Positions 33,457-44,547 of a stretch of DNA of 64,000 nucleotides are shown here, in pieces. The translations under genes and the position numbers were made by a program. The notes below the pieces were generated by a model. The model saw only the letters and a list, made by a program, of their open reading frames with translations, was not told the DNA's origin and searched no databases. Source of the DNA: Taxillus chinensis (Eukaryota > Streptophyta > Magnoliopsida > Santalales > Loranthaceae). The stretch spans positions 27,787,543-27,851,542 of the forward strand of contig CM042092.1 in assembly GCA_023512835.1 (NCBI GenBank), read 5' to 3'. Each line of letters starts with the position of its first letter. The stretch's first letter is position 1.

Positions 33457-33950
33457 TCCCACATGCATATGAGTCATTCCACCCATATACATCAATTCAC
33501 TACATTTCATGAGTTTAATCACTAACACATGCTAAAAAAACAAGTAAAACAAGGTCAAAAACATGAATCTCTATCTCAATTATGGTTTATTTGAGCTTCA
33601 GATCGCCCAATTGCACTTCCCCATTGCTTTCTCTCTCTAAAAAGGTAAGAAAAAGTTCAAGTTTTAATTTGAGGATTAAGGTTCTTTCTTTTCCCTTTTA
33701 TACTTTCTATCCAAAAATATCAAAAAATTATTAAAATACTTTCTTTGGGCTCCAACTCCAAATCAGGCCCAATTACTGTCAAAATATTCCATTTGATGAG
33801 TACATCACTGTACTGATTGTAGTTTTCTCAAATACACATCCTATCACATTGCTATCTCCTAGAACCTCAAACCCAAGTCATTACAATGAACACAATCATT
33901 TTTAACATCATCTCATCAAAAAAGCATCATATATTGTAAGTATATATATA
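33457..33950. other. Unassigned AT-rich sequence
   Basis: No ORF, repeat or element terminus was recognised between the chromovirus LTR and the hAT element. It may be older genomic background. Confidence 0.4.
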
Positions 33951-33958
33951 GTCTAATG
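33951..33958. other. 8-bp target site duplication GTCTAATG, left of hAT
   Basis: An identical GTCTAATG lies at 35865-35872. Eight bp is the hAT hallmark. Confidence 0.92.
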
Positions 33959-35864
33959 CATAGTTTTCAAGGCGTATAAGCGGCCTAGGCGTTAGAGGGT
34001 CTAGGGTTGGGCAGGCGTCGCCTAGGCGGCATTATAAGATCTATGCAATAAGCTGCATATGGAGTCCCAAACAATTTCTTCCTTTTTTTTCATCAATAAT
34101 TCACCAGCTTTCTTGCAATTAGCGGCATTATATGTCACTAATTGAATCACATTATCTTCCCCAATGTCAACTACCATCTTGTCAAACAATTCAAATAGCA
34201 TATTTGCATCTTGTATTTCACTAGATGCATCCACTGAACCTAAGAAAAAAGTACCTTCCAGAGAGTTGACAAGAAAATTAAGAAGGTGTTTTCCTCTTTT
34301 GTCTGTCCATCCATCTGACATTAAAAGTGCAACCATATTTTTTCCAACAAACTTGGTGTTTCAACCTAATTTCATCAATGGATTTCATCTCTGACTTCAA
34401 TAAAGGTTCTCTGTAGTCATGAATTGATGGAGGTTTGAAACCAGGTTCATATTGCCTAACTGCCTCAATCAAAATATGAAAACTACTCAAGCTTAATGTA
34501 TTAAAAGATACACCACACTCTCATAAGCCCACCTTGCAAAGTATGAACGGATTTTATTCCTTTCTTCCTCTGATTTTACCCAACTCTCCAATGTCGTTTG
34601 AGAAGGTTTTTTACTCATTTGCTCTGCAATAACATCTTCTGGGGTTTGTCTCACAAAAGCATCCATAGAACCCCTAATATCCTTTTGGATGAGTACATTT
34701 TTTCTTTTCTTTGAAGTAGTCCCAGAGCTTGATTGAGTATTTAGGTTGAAAGTTTGACTCCCACTCTTAACCCCTTCAATTATTTGAGTTTCTTCTTCTG
34801 ATTCTTCTTCACCTAAATCAACATTAAAATCAACATTAGGTCACCTCTTATTTTTTAGCATATAATCTCTCATCTCTTTGGAAATTTCTTCCGTCACCTT
34901 CAAGCATTTGGCAATATCACTGAATCCCCCACTCAAGTGTTCTTTGAGCCTTTTGATTCCTCCTTTGGTGTCTTTATCGCAAAATTTATATCAAACCAAA
35001 TTTTTATCATCTAAATCAGGCCAATACCCATAATTCCATCCAGGATCTTTAGACTTCGCCCTACGAATTGGAACTAATTTTGGATCATAAGAAGACCCAT
35101 GAGTACTATCGGTCCTACTACCACTACCAGTATCAACATTCTTAGCCATTCCAACCTATCAAACACAAATTAAAATGTTCACAATTTAATTGTAATTATT
35201 TTCATCATTTTTATAATTACTTAAACTCAACAATGTTAATTGTTAAGTTTGTTAACAATTTAAATTAAATACATAAAATTTAATTAAATAATTTAAATAA
35301 AATCAAAGTCAGTACGTTAAAGCCAGACATACAGGCTGCATTGCGATGAGGTGCAATCGAATTAAACTATCGAAGACTTAGGCAACGACGACTGTCTAGC
35401 AATGATGACGACGATGACTGGCGACTGGCTGGCGGGCAATGGCGACGGACGATGTTGATGTCGATGTCGATCACACATGAACCAATTCAGCAATGGCGAT
35501 GGACGACTGGCTGGCTAGCACGACAACGACGATAACAACTGGCGACGACGGCACAGCACTGCTGGTGACGGCGATTTCGCTTTAGGGAGAAGATCGAGAG
35601 GAGAAGTGGAGAACCTTACGCCGCAGAGAAACTAGTTTGGCTGCACAAGGGCGTTCGATCTTTGATGTGTAGTGTCGTTAGTACGTCGTCGTTTCTTTTA
35701 TGTATTTATAATTAAAGTTGCTTGGGCAATAATTACGCTTAAGTGCTTTCCCAGACGGCTGGGCGAGCACCTTTGTTTCTTCAAGCTAGGCACAATGGCA
35801 CCTAGCTATCTCTCTGGCGCCTAGACGCGTAGGCAGTGCCTAGGTGTACGCCTTAAAAACTATG
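33959..35864 (-). mobile_element. Defective hAT DNA transposon (1,906 bp)
   Basis: Terminal inverted repeats: the left end CATAGTTTTCAAGGCGTA and the complement of the right end CATAGTTTTTAAGGCGTA differ at one position. Perfect 8-bp target duplications flank it. The interior keeps part of a hAT transposase on the minus strand (BED-like N-terminus, DUF659-like middle) but lacks the C-terminal dimerisation region, so it is a deletion derivative. Several CCTAGGCG-like subterminal repeats are visible near both ends. Confidence 0.92.
34022..35149 (-). pseudogene. hAT transposase remnant (BED zinc finger, DUF659)
   Basis: The start is an ATG at 35149 (MAKNVDTGSGSRTDS). After about 55 codons a TGA replaces what is usually Trp, and the BED-like segment follows (FCDKDTKGGIKRLKEHL). 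After a gap with other frames the DUF659-like part is clear: MSDGWTDKRGKHLLNFLVNS and VIQLVTYNAANCKKAGELL (about 34080-34330), preceded by YEPGFKPPSIHDYREPLL (about 34380-34450). The reading ends at 34022, 60 bp from the left terminus, so the catalytic C-terminal half and hATC domain are missing. It cannot make an active transposase. Confidence 0.85.
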
Positions 35865-35872
35865 GTCTAATG
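35865..35872. other. 8-bp target site duplication GTCTAATG, right of hAT
   Basis: It pairs with 33951-33958. Confidence 0.92.
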
Positions 35873-36387
35873 ACAACATTGGTCATAATTACAAAATTAT
35901 ATAAAGCATAGCAAAACAAAATCACCTAATCATAATTAGATAACATTGGGTTTCTAATGGGATTCCTGTCATCAATCATATATAGGCTAAACATGGCTCA
36001 AATAGTGCCTACATACGTAATCATGGATTATCAACCCAAAACATGAAATATCAGATCACAAATCATCATATCAAGGAAAATAATCGTCATAACATCATAG
36101 TACAGTTCCAAACATGATTAAAACATCATCATACACTTCTTAGGCACTCACATGTGGTTTGAAAAGCAAAATGGAGCGAAATAGCACAAACAAGACGAAA
36201 AGGACAGATTGGTTGTGTTATGCCACCTAGGCTGCTCTGCCTAGGCCAACAAAACTTGCATGACAACTGTGACATGCCACCACTACGGCCCCTCTCTCGT
36301 GCATCGCCATGTGCGTCATGGCCAATGGTGTTCTTACCAAATTTTACCTTTATTTGTTTCAAAAATTCATCCATTACCTTATGCCAC
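35873..36387. other. Unassigned sequence between hAT and Athila
   Basis: AT-rich with no supported gene. It is the left flank into which the Athila element inserted; the right flank resumes at 49605. Confidence 0.4.
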
Positions 36388-36392
36388 ACCCC
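36388..36392. other. Target site duplication ACCCC, left of Athila
   Basis: ACCCC directly before the LTR is repeated at 49600-49604 directly after the other LTR. Confidence 0.92.
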
Positions 36393-37902
36393 TGACAGAC
36401 AAGATTTTTAGCCTCTCTAAAAGAGCTAGCTAGTGTCGTTAAATCTCTCTTCAAAATAATAAATTCCCTAAGTTTGCACTAAAAGAATAGCAGCAAGAAA
36501 GGGGTCGAACCCACAGGGATTAACCTAGTTCTCTAGTTCTCAAATCAAATCACCCAATTACTCTTGTTCTATAAAATGTCTTGGCAAAAAGTTTTCTTTT
36601 TTAAACTAAAGATCTAATTTTTATTTGGTTTTCTGAATAAACAAAGAAAGTAAACTGATTTTAGGATTAAGATTCAAGGATTAAAAGCATCTAGGGTCAC
36701 AATTTCACCTCCCTATGTTATCTCTACTGGTTCATGGTATTAGGGTTGTCTGATTGAAAACATGCTAAACATAAGCCAAGGACAACAAATGGTCATTGAG
36801 GTCCTTTTAAGAGTTGTATGCCAGGAATGGTCATCTAAACACACAAACATGCAAAGCCAATAAATCATACTTGCAAAAGGATAATGATCACACCAATCAC
36901 AAATAAGTTATGAATCTCAATCCGCCCAAGACTAGGGCTAAGAATACCAAGGTGTACATCCAAAGATAGAATTAAGAACAGATTCATAAAACATGCAAAA
37001 CTCAATCATCCAAACCCAATATTCATAAACACAAAGAAAACAACAAGGGGGCTACATTGCTCCCCTAGATTATAAGAACTACTCACGCATGATTACAAGC
37101 AAAACCATAGCAGAAAAGCTCAACATCTTCTTCTTGATCACGCGCACAGCAAAGCTTCAAATCCAGGCTCCAAAATCCGCGACGGCTGCTGCGACGGCTG
37201 CTCTCCTAGGTCAAGGAGCACCTCCAAGTCGTGGAGCCTCTCTCTCTCTCTAAAACGTGTAGGGGGGTTAGGCATTGCTAGCAAGGGGCGTGGAGCTCTT
37301 ATTTATAGAGTTTGGATGGGCTTTGAGGTGTGTAACCTAGCCCACTTATCAAAACGGCGTAGTTTTGATAAGTAACACTCGAAACATTAAAAACTCTATC
37401 TTCCATCCACAATTTGGACTTGGGCCTTCAGGAACAAATGATCAGCATGGAAAAACGATTGGATCGGTCCAAAAATATCTCTGCACGCCAATTTGCACGT
37501 GATATGGTGAATTCACGTGCACCTCCAAATCAGCTCAAACTTCTCCCCAAGCTTCCTTGCATCCTGTAGAGGCCTGAGAGGCAAAAATAGGCTTGCACGT
37601 GATATGGGTGAATTCACGTGCAACTCCAAATTAGCACCAAATGCTCTAAAATTTCTCTGGCAGGTAGAGGACATCATTCCAAGCAACTTTTCTTCTTGCA
37701 CGCCAGTTGTTTGAGGCCATCTACTATGTCAAAAGTGAGGTCCAAAATCTGCCAAAACAGCTTAAAAGCACATGTATTTGCAACTAGCATCTTCCTAGGG
37801 GTTAGAGCAAATATATATGATATATGAAGCAATAAGGCTCTAATCATGCTCTTAAACATCCTAAATAAATACTAGAATAACGGCATAAAATGCACGTTAT
37901 CA
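36393..37902 (-). repeat. 3' LTR of Athila (1,510 bp)
   Basis: Minus-strand ends are TGATAACGTGCATT (37902) and CTTGTCTGTCA (36393). It is homologous to solo LTR A and nearly identical to 48087-49599. A TATAAATA box (minus) is at 37300-37307. Confidence 0.95.
37300..37640 (-). promoter_or_regulatory. Promoter module of the Athila 3' LTR
   Basis: Minus strand: four CACGTG cores lie between about 37490 and 37622. The inverted repeat ATCAAAAC/GTTTTGAT with a 6-bp centre is at 37348-37369, and TATAAATA at 37300-37307. The same module is in the 5' LTR (48997-49340) and T1. Confidence 0.65.
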
Positions 37903-37922
37903 AATACACCACACTTGAACCA
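37903..37922 (-). other. Polypurine tract of Athila
   Basis: The minus strand reads GGTTCAAGTGTGGTGTATT directly before the LTR start TGATAACG, the usual Athila arrangement. Confidence 0.8.
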
Positions 37923-39407
37923 TTGCTTGTCCTCAAGCAAAAACATACAAGCATGCAAAAATAAAATAAACACGCAGTCAAACGGAAGAAAAATAAAATA
38001 ACAAATCAAGGAGAATCATGGTTTCCTAAGCATGCAACTCTATCATGATGAAATGGGAATTTAAGCATCAAAATGAGTCATAGCTTAGTTCATTCTTGTC
38101 CATATCCCTAAGTCCAACAACCATGCAATATCTCCACTTAAATTTCAGATATGAGCAAGCAATCCATGATAAAATAGCACCTAGTTTCCCTTTAAGTTCT
38201 TACCAAGGATAAGCAGCCTCACTCAAATATAATAATTCTCAAGCCCAATACCTATCAATGAACAATGGATGGAAAAACTCTATCTCTACACTCGCCATTA
38301 GCTATTGATTAAGTACTTGCCAAGCAATCATGAGAGTTCCCTATTGTGCTCATCAAAGAAAACACACTCTCTATTCTACTTTATTTGAACTCACAGTCTA
38401 GTCTAAACTCAATAAACTCACACTCTAGTCTACTAACTGATAAAACAAGACCATGAGCCAAAGAATTGAGCTCAACATTCTTAAAACAAAACACAATTCA
38501 GCCAATGTGGCTTCACAAATCTAAACAATCACACATAAACACATCAAGCCATTGTGGCTTTTATTCTGAATTCTTTTTTTTTCTTTTCTGTTTTTTTTTA
38601 AGTAATAACCTTACAAGGTTGCATTTTATGCTCTCCCTTGATGGATTATTCACTCTTCTTTTTTTTTTACTCACATAACACATAAATAAGACTGATTTTT
38701 TTCTAATGCAAACTCCTTGCCATTTTGCTACATAAGGAGAGACAAAAATTCATTGATGTCTCACATCCCATTTTCCAATTAAGTGATGGCTTTTTCACAT
38801 TCTATATCACAGCCTTTTCCAATAATATCACACAATAAAGAAAAGAATGCAAAGACAGTCACAGTGACTTAGAGGTCTTGCATCCTAACTAAACACCAAA
38901 CACTGAGCACTAACAAGTAATCACATGCTTACTTGACTCCTACCATTAAATAACCAATGTTAAGTGCAAAGAAGAGTAGCAAATCAAACTATTACCCATA
39001 AACCATAAATGTCACTCAAGGGCTAAAAAGAAGCTGTTCTCATTTTTCATTTCTTTTTCACTCAACTTTAAGGGTTACTTAGGTCTATCATAGCATTTCA
39101 TGCTCAACTAATATTCAAAACTCAGCTCCAAAAACATGGTGATATCATTCAAGAGATATAGACATGATTAAACCAATTCAGAGCACATTTTAACTACTTT
39201 AACACCCTTATCACAACATGATACTAATGTGGCATAAAAATTAAATTTTAAGCCAAAATTGCATACTTAATATCCATGTCTCCACAAGCAAATCATTCAA
39301 GCAAACAACTCAAACAATCATGCAACTAAAAATAGTTTTTTTTTTTTTTTAAATAAAACATGCAATCACAACATAAAAGACAAGCAAGTGGCTCAAGTAA
39401 CTCCCTA
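37923..39407 (-). other. Athila 3' untranslated region
   Basis: About 1.5 kb of AT-rich sequence between the third ORF and the PPT. No coding signal was found on either strand; it contains T-rich runs near 38570-38670. Confidence 0.55.
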
Positions 39408-39435
39408 TACACCACACTTAAAATATGCTATGTCC
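39408..39435 (-). repeat. Second PPT-like sequence inside Athila
   Basis: TACACCACACTT followed within 20 bases by TGTCCTCA repeats the sequence around the true PPT (37905-37932). On the minus strand both give AAGTGTGGTGTA. It lies about 30 bp beyond the stop of the third ORF. Confidence 0.6.
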
Positions 39436-39467
39436 TCATGGCATAAAATAAGGAGTAGGAAAAACAC

Positions 39468-41781
39468 TTACCCCTGGTTTGGCACACTGTAATAGTAGAT
39501 GACATTGGCCACCATTCGTCGCACCTGAGCCACAAAGTCAGCCGACGTCTCGCCGCGCACTTCCCAATTTTCCTTCCCTTGCGAATACCCATCATGTAGT
39601 AGCAAACAAAGATCCCACAACTGAATTGGTCAGTCGTTGGGGAATTTGCATTTCATTGTAGTGAATAAGAGGGAGCTTGTCCGCCAATAAGCCTTCTTTG
39701 ATCATTGCCACTTTCATGCGTTTGATGAACCCATGCACTAACTGTCTTTTCCGTCTAGCAAACCCTTCGCCTTGGCTTGGATCATATAGCACAGCATGGC
39801 CTACATCCAGATTCACACGGACAAGTACATAGTGGCGGTCAATGTGCACCGGAATCGCACCCATGCATACCATGCCAAGGGCGGTGCCCTTCATTCTCTC
39901 CATTAATGCGTTGGCGCCACACCTCTTCGGACAAGGGTTGATTGAAAAGCTCACACAGGATGATGGAAGTGTACCCAGCTAAGGGGTAATTATGAGGCTC
40001 GGCCTCCACTACATACCGCATGGTCCTGCGAAGAGGTCTATCTCGTTGGCATAGAGATATTCATTCTCCGAGATCCTCTTCAAGCTAAAAGGAGTGAAGA
40101 TATCATTATCCCGTATAAATCGAGCCCTATGACCTGTGGAATTGATGAATTCTTCAAATGCCGCTTGGCTCTCTTCGACGATAAAGCTGGATTAATGATT
40201 AAATGAACAGGGAGGGCCAAGTAGATCTTCAGGGTTCAGCGGGCATGTATGCACCCCAAGATCCTGGAAGTATAGCAGGGCACCAGGGCCTGAGAATATG
40301 CAGGGATCCGTAAAAGGCTGGAAGGGTGAATACCCTGCTATCGGCGCCGCCTCCTCGGATGATAATGAGATGGGTGAGCTGAAGGTTCTTGTTGAGGTGG
40401 ATCTGCCTGGGTTGGATAAGCATCTTCGGGGGGATGGAGAGGGTTCTTCATCGATATCTCCACTATAGGAGAACGTTTTGATGCTTTCCTCTTGCTCAAA
40501 GCCTTCCGGTTTTTGCCTAGGAGGCCTTTGACTTCTTTGTTGTCCTTCCTCAGGGCTTCCACCTCGTGCTGGGTTCTGGCATTTGCCTCCCCGAGCTGCT
40601 GTGTTTCTTGCCTCCAAGCTTCGATAGATGCGGCAAGGAGGAGCCTGCTGGGGCCTCCCATGCTCTAGGTGATGCATGAGCGGCTACATCCGGGGCCTCC
40701 CATGCTCTGGTTCTAGGTTGTGAAGTAGCTTGTTGGTCTCCAGAGATGAGGGCCATTAATTCTTCAAATTGGGCATTAGTGATGTGCCCATTAGTGATCG
40801 CCCAATTGATGACCTCCACTTCACTCACCACCTGCCCACTAATGCCTTGAAAGAAATTGAAAATGTCTTCTTTGTGTACATTGAACCGCATGTACATGGC
40901 GGTGAGTCCGTATAGAGTCTGCTTCCTTTGATCCAAATGAGGAGAGGTCTCCCTTGCAAAGTCCGTGGATCGCTCCACATGAACACTGTGCCTAGCGGGC
41001 CGTGATGGAGGAGGAACATTGGTTGCCCAATGACCTCTCGGTATCGACCCCCAAACCTCCTTCACTTGCAATACTCTTAACACCCAGGTGAGAAGGAAAA
41101 GTAATGCTCTCCATGGAGGAAAAATGCAAAGCAGGCATGCTTTGAAATATCATACACAAAATTCTGCCATTGATCTGCTTGGATGAGTTTTTCTTCCACC
41201 AGATTAAAAATGGTAGTGGCCCAATCCACACTTAGCATATGATCAATGCTATACATGAACTCCAGGTGTGGCTTAGGCACACTATCTAGCCCACTGGTCC
41301 GAATCAATAAGCATTTCCCTACCAGGTAAGCTAGGCATCTAAATTTTCCAACAAAACCATTCTTGGTATACCGCCTTCGACTTTGAAATTTTCTAGCATA
41401 ATTACATGCGGTACCAAATTCTCCTAGGCTTAGGCGAGGGAAGCTACTACCTGGGTTCAGGGAGGTTAAAGCAATTTCTAATAATATCAGGGGTTATTCC
41501 GACATAAACCCCTTGCACAACCCCTATCAGGTTCATCCTCACTCCCAGAGCGGATGCATAGAAGTCTTGTAGGGCAGAATAAGAAATAGCTGGGTCGGCA
41601 GATACTAACCTTTGTAATCCCGAGTTTGAATTTTAACGACCACCTCTCTAGCCCAGCCCAGGCTCGAAGCCTCCAAAGCCTGCATGTCAAGAGCATGCCC
41701 CAAGAGTATCTCCTCCTCAGTTTGGCTATCAGCACTAGGTGAGTGCACCTCCTCCTGGCCAGTCCTCCTTGTGCGCACCAT
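39468..41781 (-). pseudogene. Athila third ORF: plant-transposon-like domain plus Ulp1-like C48 cysteine protease, frameshifted
   Basis: It occupies the envelope position after integrase. From an ATG at 41781 three frames are needed. The N-terminal part has VYVGITPDIIRNCFNLPEP (about 41490) and RTSGLDSVPKPHLEFMYSI (about 41270), resembling the 'putative plant transposon protein' family (PF20167, from memory). A Ser/Pro-rich linker follows. The C-terminal part reads as an Ulp1 fold: IDRHYVLVRVNL with His at 39832-39834, LYDPS with Asp at 39781-39783 (17 codons apart), Gln at 39637-39639, and FSCGIFVCYYM with Cys at 39617-39619. A 2-base shift separates Gln from Cys. The frame closes in VPNQG-stop at 39468. 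Ulp1 enzymes cleave SUMO or related modifiers; target here is unknown. Not translatable as one protein in this copy. Confidence 0.75.
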
Positions 41782-41904
41782 CTTTGGAATGAGAAAATAA
41801 GAACAAAGAGCAGAAAACTCAAGAGCAAGAGAGCAAAAGGGCGAGTTTCTCTAATACTCGGATCTGGAGTGATTTTGGTGTGGAAGCCTTTGAAGATGGC
41901 CTCC

Positions 41905-42420
41905 CTTTATATAGCGTGCAGAAGGAAAGAGGCTCCAATTGGCGTGATACACGTGCCCCTAACTTTTCGAGTGTTCGACCAAAATACCCTCTCGCACGTG
42001 AATTGGCTGAATTGGCGTGCAGGTCAGAATCGTCCCAAACTTTGGTGGTAGGTCCCCACTGAGCTGGCAAGCAATACTTCCTTCTGCACGTGAATTGTAG
42101 GAAGCTTCTAGGAGGGCTAAAATCGGTATTTTGCATTTTTGGGCCTCCATATGACAGCTATCAATTCGCGTGCAAGAGTAAACGTGATTCACATGGTCTT
42201 CATCTACCATTCCAGAAAGTTACAACTCAAAACAAGGTGCACGTGAATTGGGCAATTCACGTTCAAATTCACGTTCAGGCCCAAACTGGCCCAAATTTCT
42301 CCACCGAGTTGCTTATGCATTATGGACCATCTTTAAGTCTTGCACGTGAATTGTTTGAGCCCATCTTCAAGCACTTTTGGGCTTCACTTGCTCCTTGCTC
42401 CTTGACTTTGACTTTAAAAA
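41905..42420 (-). promoter_or_regulatory. Internal promoter candidate in front of the Athila third ORF
   Basis: The minus strand has TATATAAAG at 41905-41913, about 125 bp upstream of the ATG. Upstream lie five or more CACGTG cores (about 41951, 41994, 42087, 42239, 42344), several in CACGTGAATT or AATTCACGTG contexts. The layout mirrors the LTR promoters. Between 42421 and the pol stop at 42634 nothing else was seen. Confidence 0.6.
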
Positions 42421-42633
42421 TAATTCCACAAGTTCAGGACCCAAAAATTGCTCATCCTGCACATGGTTAGCTAAGAAAGGAACAAAGTCTCCTGCACAAT
42501 GGTTAGCTTGCAAACAAATTTATTGAAGAAAACAAATAAGAGAAAATAACATAAAATAAAACACAAGAATAAACATTGGGTTGCCTCCCAACCTGGCTTT
42601 ATTTAAAGTCCGTAGCTAGACTTTCAATGATGA

Positions 42634-44547
42634 TCATGCAATGGTGAAAGAGAGGGAATCAACTATCTCCCTCTGAGTTGAATCAAAGTAAGGTTTCAGC
42701 CTATTGCCATTCACCCAAAATTTCTTGCCATCTACAACTTGGAGCTCAAAGCTCCCATATGGCTTCTTATCAACTATCACAAAAGGTCCCATCCACTTGG
42801 ACCTTAATTTGCCAGGAAATAACCTCAACCTTGTGTTAAATAGAAGAACTTTCTGTCCTAAGGTTAAAGGTTCATTGTTGAGTTGCCTATCATGCCATTT
42901 CTTAGTTCTTGCTTTGTAAAATTTAGCACTATCATAGGCATCCAACCTAAGCTCATCTAACTCAATTAATTGAGTCATCCTAAGCTCCTTGATCTCTTGT
43001 GGGTTGAAATTTAACTTCTTCAAGGCCCAATGAGCCTTGTGTTCTAGTTCCACAGGCAAGTGACATGCCTTACCATATAGAATACGGTAAGGTGACATCC
43101 CAATGGGAGTTTTGTAAGTTGTCCTATATGCCCATAAGGCTTCATCAAGCCTTTGAGACCAATCTTTCCTATTAGCTCCAACAGTTTTCTCTAAAATGGC
43201 CTTAATCTCTCTGTTGGACACTTCTGCTTGTCCATTAGCTTGTGGGTGGTAAGCTAAAGACTTCCTATGAGTGACACCATACTTGTTCAATAATTTATCA
43301 AACAATTTATTGCAGAAATGACTACCCTCATCACTGATTATAGCCCTTGGTGTCCCAAAACGGCTAAAGATGTTCCTAGTAAGGAAGTGAGTCACAACTC
43401 TAGCATCATTCACTCTAGTAGGAATAGCTTCTACCCACTTAGACACATAATCCACAGCAAGCAAAATGTATGAATACCCATCAGAATTGGGGAAGGGCCC
43501 CATGAAGTCAATCCCCCAAATGTCAAAAATTTCAACTGGAAGAATTCCAGTTAATGGCATCTCATTTTTCCTAGATAGACCACCTACCCTTTGACATCTA
43601 TCACACTTTTTGATGTAGACATAGGTATCTTTCACCATGTGAGGCCAATAAAAGCCACACTGCATGATCTTAGCCACAGTTCTTTGCACCCCAAAGTGGC
43701 CCCCATAATGTGATGCATGACAATGATGAATTATGTCATCTACCTCCTCCTCAAGGACACACTTTCTTATGATTTGGTCTGGACACCTCCTATAAAGAAT
43801 TGGGTCTTCCCAAATGTATTTCCTAGCATCCACTACCAATTTCTTTCTCTGGTGGTAGTCTAACTGCTTGGGTATGAACCCAGTGGCTAAATAATTTGCT
43901 ATGTCAGCAAACCAAGGAAGAAAATGCACCTCAAACAACTTCTCATCAGGAAAGTCATCTACAATGGGTAGAGACTTAGGTGCATTCTCCACACGGGAGA
44001 GGTGATCAGCCACAGAATTTAGGGCTCCCTTTGTGTCTCTAATTTCAAGGTCAAATTCCTGTAAGAGGAGAACCCATCTAATCAAGCGTGGCTTAGCTTC
44101 TTTTTTCGCAAACAAATATTTCAATGCAGCATGATCAGTGTAAACAATGACTTTAGACCCCAAAAGGTAGGGTCTAAACTTGTTGCGACCATAAACCACG
44201 ACTAGCAACTCTTTCTCGGTGGTGGTATAGTTACGTTGAGCATCATCTAAGGTCTTACTAGCATAGTAAATGACCCTAAACACCTTTTCTCGCCTTTGCC
44301 CTAAGACTACCCCCACAAGATAATCACTCGCATCACACATTAGCTCAAAAGGCTGAGCCCGATCAGGTGTGACTATAACAGGTGCGATGACTAACTTACC
44401 CTTGAGGATGTTAAAAGCTTCTAAGCAATCTTCATTAAACTCAAAGCTTGTGTCTTTTCCTAACAACCTACTCATGGGTTTTGCAATTTTTGAGAAGTCC
44501 TTAATGAATCTCCTATAAAAGCCAGCATGGCCAAGGAAACTTCTCAC
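42634..44547 (-). CDS. pol: Athila RNase H-integrase (637 codons, open, 5' end set by a frameshift)
   Basis: The frame opens in the RT-RNase H connection ([20 protein letters not shown] region). RNase H follows with [15 protein letters not shown] and [10 protein letters not shown]. Integrase has the His/Cys zinc finger ([10 protein letters not shown] ... CDRCQ), then the core with acidic residues in [20 protein letters not shown] and [10 protein letters not shown], and a C-terminal part with SKWMGPFVI. Integrase joins cDNA to chromosomal DNA. The frame is uninterrupted for 637 codons, but in the element it should be fused to RT, which lies in another frame, so a natural product from this copy is doubtful. 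Confidence 0.85.
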   Translation of the reverse strand: MRSFLGHAGFYRRFIKDFSKIAKPMSRLLGKDTSFEFNEDCLEAFNILKGKLVIAPVIVTPDRAQPFELMCDASDYLVGVVLGQRREKVFRVIYYASKTLDDAQRNYTTTEKELLVVVYGRNKFRPYLLGSKVIVYTDHAALKYLFAKKEAKPRLIRWVLLLQEFDLEIRDTKGALNSVADHLSRVENAPKSLPIVDDFPDEKLFEVHFLPWFADIANYLATGFIPKQLDYHQRKKLVVDARKYIWEDPILYRRCPDQIIRKCVLEEEVDDIIHHCHASHYGGHFGVQRTVAKIMQCGFYWPHMVKDTYVYIKKCDRCQRVGGLSRKNEMPLTGILPVEIFDIWGIDFMGPFPNSDGYSYILLAVDYVSKWVEAIPTRVNDARVVTHFLTRNIFSRFGTPRAIISDEGSHFCNKLFDKLLNKYGVTHRKSLAYHPQANGQAEVSNREIKAILEKTVGANRKDWSQRLDEALWAYRTTYKTPIGMSPYRILYGKACHLPVELEHKAHWALKKLNFNPQEIKELRMTQLIELDELRLDAYDSAKFYKARTKKWHDRQLNNEPLTLGQKVLLFNTRLRLFPGKLRSKWMGPFVIVDKKPYGSFELQVVDGKKFWVNGNRLKPYFDSTQREIVDSLSFTIA

